Source of the DNA: Axinella damicornis
Lineage: Eukaryota; Porifera; Demospongiae; Axinellida; Axinellidae
Direction of reading: 5' to 3'
Length of the DNA: 64,000 nt
NCBI GenBank assembly: GCA_963931865.1
Contig: OZ007514.1
Location: 2,428,027-2,492,026, forward strand
The position numbers and the translations under genes are program-made. How positions within the stretch are numbered: the stretch's first letter is position 1; each line of letters starts with the position of its first letter. Positions 61,701 to 64,000 of the stretch are shown piece after piece. The notes beneath the pieces were generated by a model that was not told the DNA's origin, did not search any database, and worked only from the letters and a program-made list of their open reading frames with translations.

Positions 61701-63846
61701 TCTTTTATGTGTGCTGGCATGGATAGACCTTGTCACAGAGCAGGATGTGTGTCCATATATCCTGCACAGATGCGGTTTTACCTGAGGCACAGCCTTCATG
61801 GAGAATTTGATCGCACCAATAGAAATGCTGTATTGTCAATTATGAAGGTGGAGCTTCCGCTGGGCACGAGACCATAATAGGCTCACGTGGTTGTTTAAGC
61901 CTTATTTAACGCCCTGATTACATTCCACGCTACCAAGAAAACTGACCAAAGCTATATATCAGACATGTTTTCTGTAGGTATTTCCGGCTGGGCACGAGAC
62001 TATGCTAGTATAGTAAGCTCTTTTCAGTCATGTGATGTAGCATAAGCAGCATGCAAAAACAAAGGCTACCAGAATTTCCAGAAACCATTCCAGCACAGCT
62101 GCACATAATTTATGCAACAAATAATTATTGTGTACATGTCTGGCTGAATTATGTTTACAGCAACTTGTAGCAGGATTACTGGTTCCTAGGGGCAGCTGCT
62201 GACCTGCAGGTGCTGCCTGTACTGCATCTGTGCCTCGTACTCTCTCTGCTGGTTCTTTAACCTCTCCTCCTTGGTCTTCACGAATATCTGGAGGGGGGGA
62301 GCAGAGGTTAGTCCTCCACAGCTAGCTCACCTTCAAACATGTGATATTCATGATGTGAAGAAACATTATTACAGTCTTACAATGTAGCTAGCCAAATATG
62401 TGCATACTGTTACTTGCCAGTAACGCATGGGAACAGTATTGCACACAATAACCTCAGACAATGCAGTGCATGAATGTCCCTTAGCACCTGACAGTCAGCT
62501 GTGCATAGAACCTGCTGGCTAGAATGTCCTAACAAGGTCACCTCATAGTTTCCGCGGTAGCAGTCCAACCTCTGAGAGTGCATGTGAATGAGGTCAGTGC
62601 AGACGGTCGTGAGGAATGTCCTGTCATGGGACACCACTAGAATAGTCGATGGCCAGGACTATGACAGGAGAAAGAGACATCCAGACATGACAGATTCCAT
62701 CACATACAAAATGAGCACATTTCCAAGACAATGTTTGAATTTTACCATAAGCAGATTTATGGAAAATGTACAAAGAAGGTTATAACATCAATCCAATGCA
62801 CTAATTGCATTTATGACACCAAATAATGTTTGACAAAAGAGTGGGGCGGTGCTAAAATGCACACCCCCCACAATACCTCCCACATTGAGGGTATTCCCCT
62901 ACTAAATTTTGGTTTGCAGTGAGGGAAGACATCTGGAGTAGGAAATCACTTAACTGTCATAACTCAAATAATTGAATCAAGCGGTTGTACACAGCGCACT
63001 TGTCATAACTTAATTATGCACCCAACTGTGAATCGCTGCTCACCAGCCTCACCTCCACCAACTTAAGTGTACCATACATATAGCCGGCCACTGAACGCCA
63101 ATTAGGCATATCTTTACCATCGCTTCAACAGTCACCCTGGTTAGACTAGATGTTATCTAGTTTTGTAGTACCAAAACTAGGTTTGGCTTCAAGCAAGTAC
63201 CTTTTTAGAGGTAATTTACTAAGCTATGCAATGAATATCTTCCAAAATAACACATGAATATTGTACTGCCAGGTAACTATTGAGTATAAGTATATTCAGC
63301 CTCAAGATCTGAACATAAACGGAGTATGGGTTTTGTGGTTGTATCATGAATATACTTACCTGGGGGTTTACCGGTCAGGGTGAGCTACATGAATATATAT
63401 ACTTACCAAGCTGCACATACTTTAGGTATAGGTACTAGAACTGGCACTGGCCCTAATATACCCTAACCCATTGCCCTACTTCCTGCCGGACCAATATCCA
63501 CTTCGAGTATAAAACGACAGTACACCAGTGCTGGTAAGTATTAACTCGCTTCCTGCGAGGCTCTTCTGCGAGGCTCTTCTGCGAGGCTCTTCTGCGTGCA
63601 TTCACATTCACGTATGCACTAACATCATTATTCATGAAGACATTAAGGAAACTGAACTATGACACAGGGTAATCTTATCTGCTGCATCAGCAAACAACTA
63701 CTTGTAAACAATCTCTAGGACTAAAAGTTGCAAGGATATATTAGTATACATACATTGTAACTATGACTACATAATTATGCCAGCATATACCTGCAAGTAG
63801 TTCTCAAGCCAGAGTATGGCCCTGATATCCAACATATTTGTGGGCT
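55890..63846 (-). CDS. ABCF3: ATP-binding cassette protein ABCF3, last 12 exons (5' part outside window)
   Basis: Soluble twin-ABC ATPase without membrane segments, of the group linked to translation and ribosome-associated regulation. Exons in sense order: 63791-63846, 62542-62658, 62204-62287, 60456-60532, 60309-60353, 59664-59712, 59199-59279, 58437-58525, 57940-58031, 57163-57286, 56541-56628, 55890-56048; together 352 codons plus stop, all phases agreeing. The first exons give the end of ABC1 ([19 protein letters not shown], then [10 protein letters not shown]) and the linker ([20 protein letters not shown]). ABC2 follows with Walker [10 protein letters not shown], signature LSGGQKSR, Walker [12 protein letters not shown] and switch VSHDE. 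The C-terminus ([16 protein letters not shown]) matches ABCF3, not ABCF1/2. Missing upstream: N-terminal domain and ABC1 Walker A. One donor is GC (58436). Two TTATAGGCGCATAT MITEs lie in the intron at 60.5-62.2 kb. Confidence 0.95.
57320..57512. repeat. CCCTCTCC pyrimidine tract with a poly-C run, ABCF3 intron
   Basis: Repeats of CCCCTCTCCCTTCTTCCCCT plus about 17 C. In the ABCF3 sense it is G-rich and lies upstream of the acceptor of 57163-57286, the reverse of the pattern in RhoGEF. Confidence 0.9.
58726..58763. repeat. Poly-C run followed by poly-A
   Basis: About 21 C then 17 A on the plus strand, in an ABCF3 intron. It could mark the tail of an inserted retrocopy, but no body with a clear boundary is seen. 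Confidence 0.85.
59115..59170. repeat. Foldback hairpin, 56 bases
   Basis: TAGCCTCGTATCCAGGCCCC pairs with GGGGCCTGGGTACGAGGCTA, with a short loop. The compensating change in both arms (GTATCC with GGGTAC) keeps the pairing. It lies 28 bases from an ABCF3 exon. Confidence 0.85.
59803..60245 (+). mobile_element. GAGGGGCAACCG element, copy 5 (ABCF3 intron, diverged)
   Basis: It starts GAGTAGCAACCACACTACTGG and ends CCAGAAGTGTAAC. The two modules are recognisable but the first has lost part of its frame. It is the oldest copy by divergence. Confidence 0.7.
60609..60678. repeat. 70-base palindrome with no loop
   Basis: CAAGAGCGCATGATGACATC... meets its inverted copy at CACGG/CCGTG with one mismatch over 35 base pairs. 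The arms contain TGACATCA/TGATGTCA. It lies in an ABCF3 intron, next to a MITE. Confidence 0.9.
60725..61023. mobile_element. TACCGTAG-ended MITE, TTATAGGCGCATAT family, copy 1
   Basis: CCGTAGTCGCGCGTTATTAGGC is inverted at the right end (GCCTAATAACGCGCGACTACGG). TA lies on both sides (60723-60724, 61024-61025). There is no internal gene. Confidence 0.9.
61212..61479. mobile_element. TACCGTAG-ended MITE, TTATAGGCGCATAT family, copy 2 (opposite orientation)
   Basis: TA-flanked (61210-61211, 61480-61481), with ends CCGTAGTCGTGCGCGTTATT and AATAATGTGCGACTACGG. The interior matches 60725-61023 in reverse. The two copies together form a 750-base inverted pair in one ABCF3 intron. Confidence 0.9.
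61482..62203. other. ABCF3 intron DNA
   Basis: No exon is seen. A repeated GGCACGAGAC (CGCTGGGCACGAGACCATAA near 61860, GGCTGGGCACGAGACTATGC near 61987) hints at a short interspersed repeat. Confidence 0.4.
62659..63790. other. ABCF3 intron DNA
   Basis: AT-rich, with a fragment of the GGTCCGGCAGGAAG MITE at 63413-63503 and three tandem CGAGGCTCTTCTG units near 63556-63594. No exon is seen and none is needed to join 63791-63846 to 62542-62658. Confidence 0.45.
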
Positions 63847-64000
63847 CTGTGGGTATAGTACAGAAAAGTATCATTATTCATGATATGTTAAAAACAGGAT
63901 AAAAAAAGTTTTGGGTGAAAGTTCATGTAATCTAATCTGCTGACATCATCAAAGAATTTCTATGAGCTTACTGATGCATTTTTTGTGCACATAAACAATC
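63847..64000. other. Start of an ABCF3 intron, cut by the window edge
   Basis: The acceptor of the exon at 63791-63846 (phase 1) is at 63847. The exon supplying the preceding G of the Glu codon lies outside the window. Confidence 0.6.

Overview
Metazoan nuclear DNA, most likely from a sponge (demosponge). Three spliced animal genes with GT-AG introns are present: a RhoGEF of the ARHGEF10 family, a TRAF and an ABCF3. There are also three relics of a secreted cysteine-rich family that I know from sponge and cnidarian gene sets. Non-coding DNA is crowded with short inverted-repeat (MITE-like) elements, foldback hairpins, minisatellites and very long G/C, GT/CA and GGGA tracts. The species assignment is inference; the animal assignment is firm.

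Layout. (1) 1-16.5 kb: two near-identical, intron-free, long-form purple acid phosphatase genes point towards each other's 5' ends (minus 1840-3651, plus 9972-11786). Each has a decaying copy of the secreted family beyond its 3' end (plus 262-1030; minus 12800-13463), so the whole forms an inverted duplication. A third secreted copy (plus, 14671-15512) is broken by one short deletion. The centre between the phosphatases holds several nested MITE-like elements. (2) 17247-45750, minus: one 19-exon RhoGEF gene with an N-terminal disordered exon, DH domain, PH-like region and C-terminal WD40-like half, the last exon carrying a long acidic repeat insert. I rebuilt it exon by exon; every junction keeps frame except inside exon 14. 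(3) 45.75-49.79 kb: divergent intergenic region with a GC-rich minisatellite and two MITEs. (4) 49787-54819, plus: complete six-exon TRAF adaptor gene (RING, TRAF zinc fingers, coiled coil, MATH). (5) 55890-63846, minus: the last 12 exons of ABCF3, convergent with TRAF and running off the right edge.

The RhoGEF, TRAF and ABCF3 genes are housekeeping or signalling genes with no evident joint function. The phosphatase/secreted cluster is the only linked, lineage-specific unit. The least ordinary signals are small non-autonomous elements that carry conserved short reading frames or first-exon-like modules, an exon whose frame only works with a 26-base intron or a one-base correction, intron acceptors whose pyrimidine tract is a microsatellite, and a family of near-perfect hairpins.
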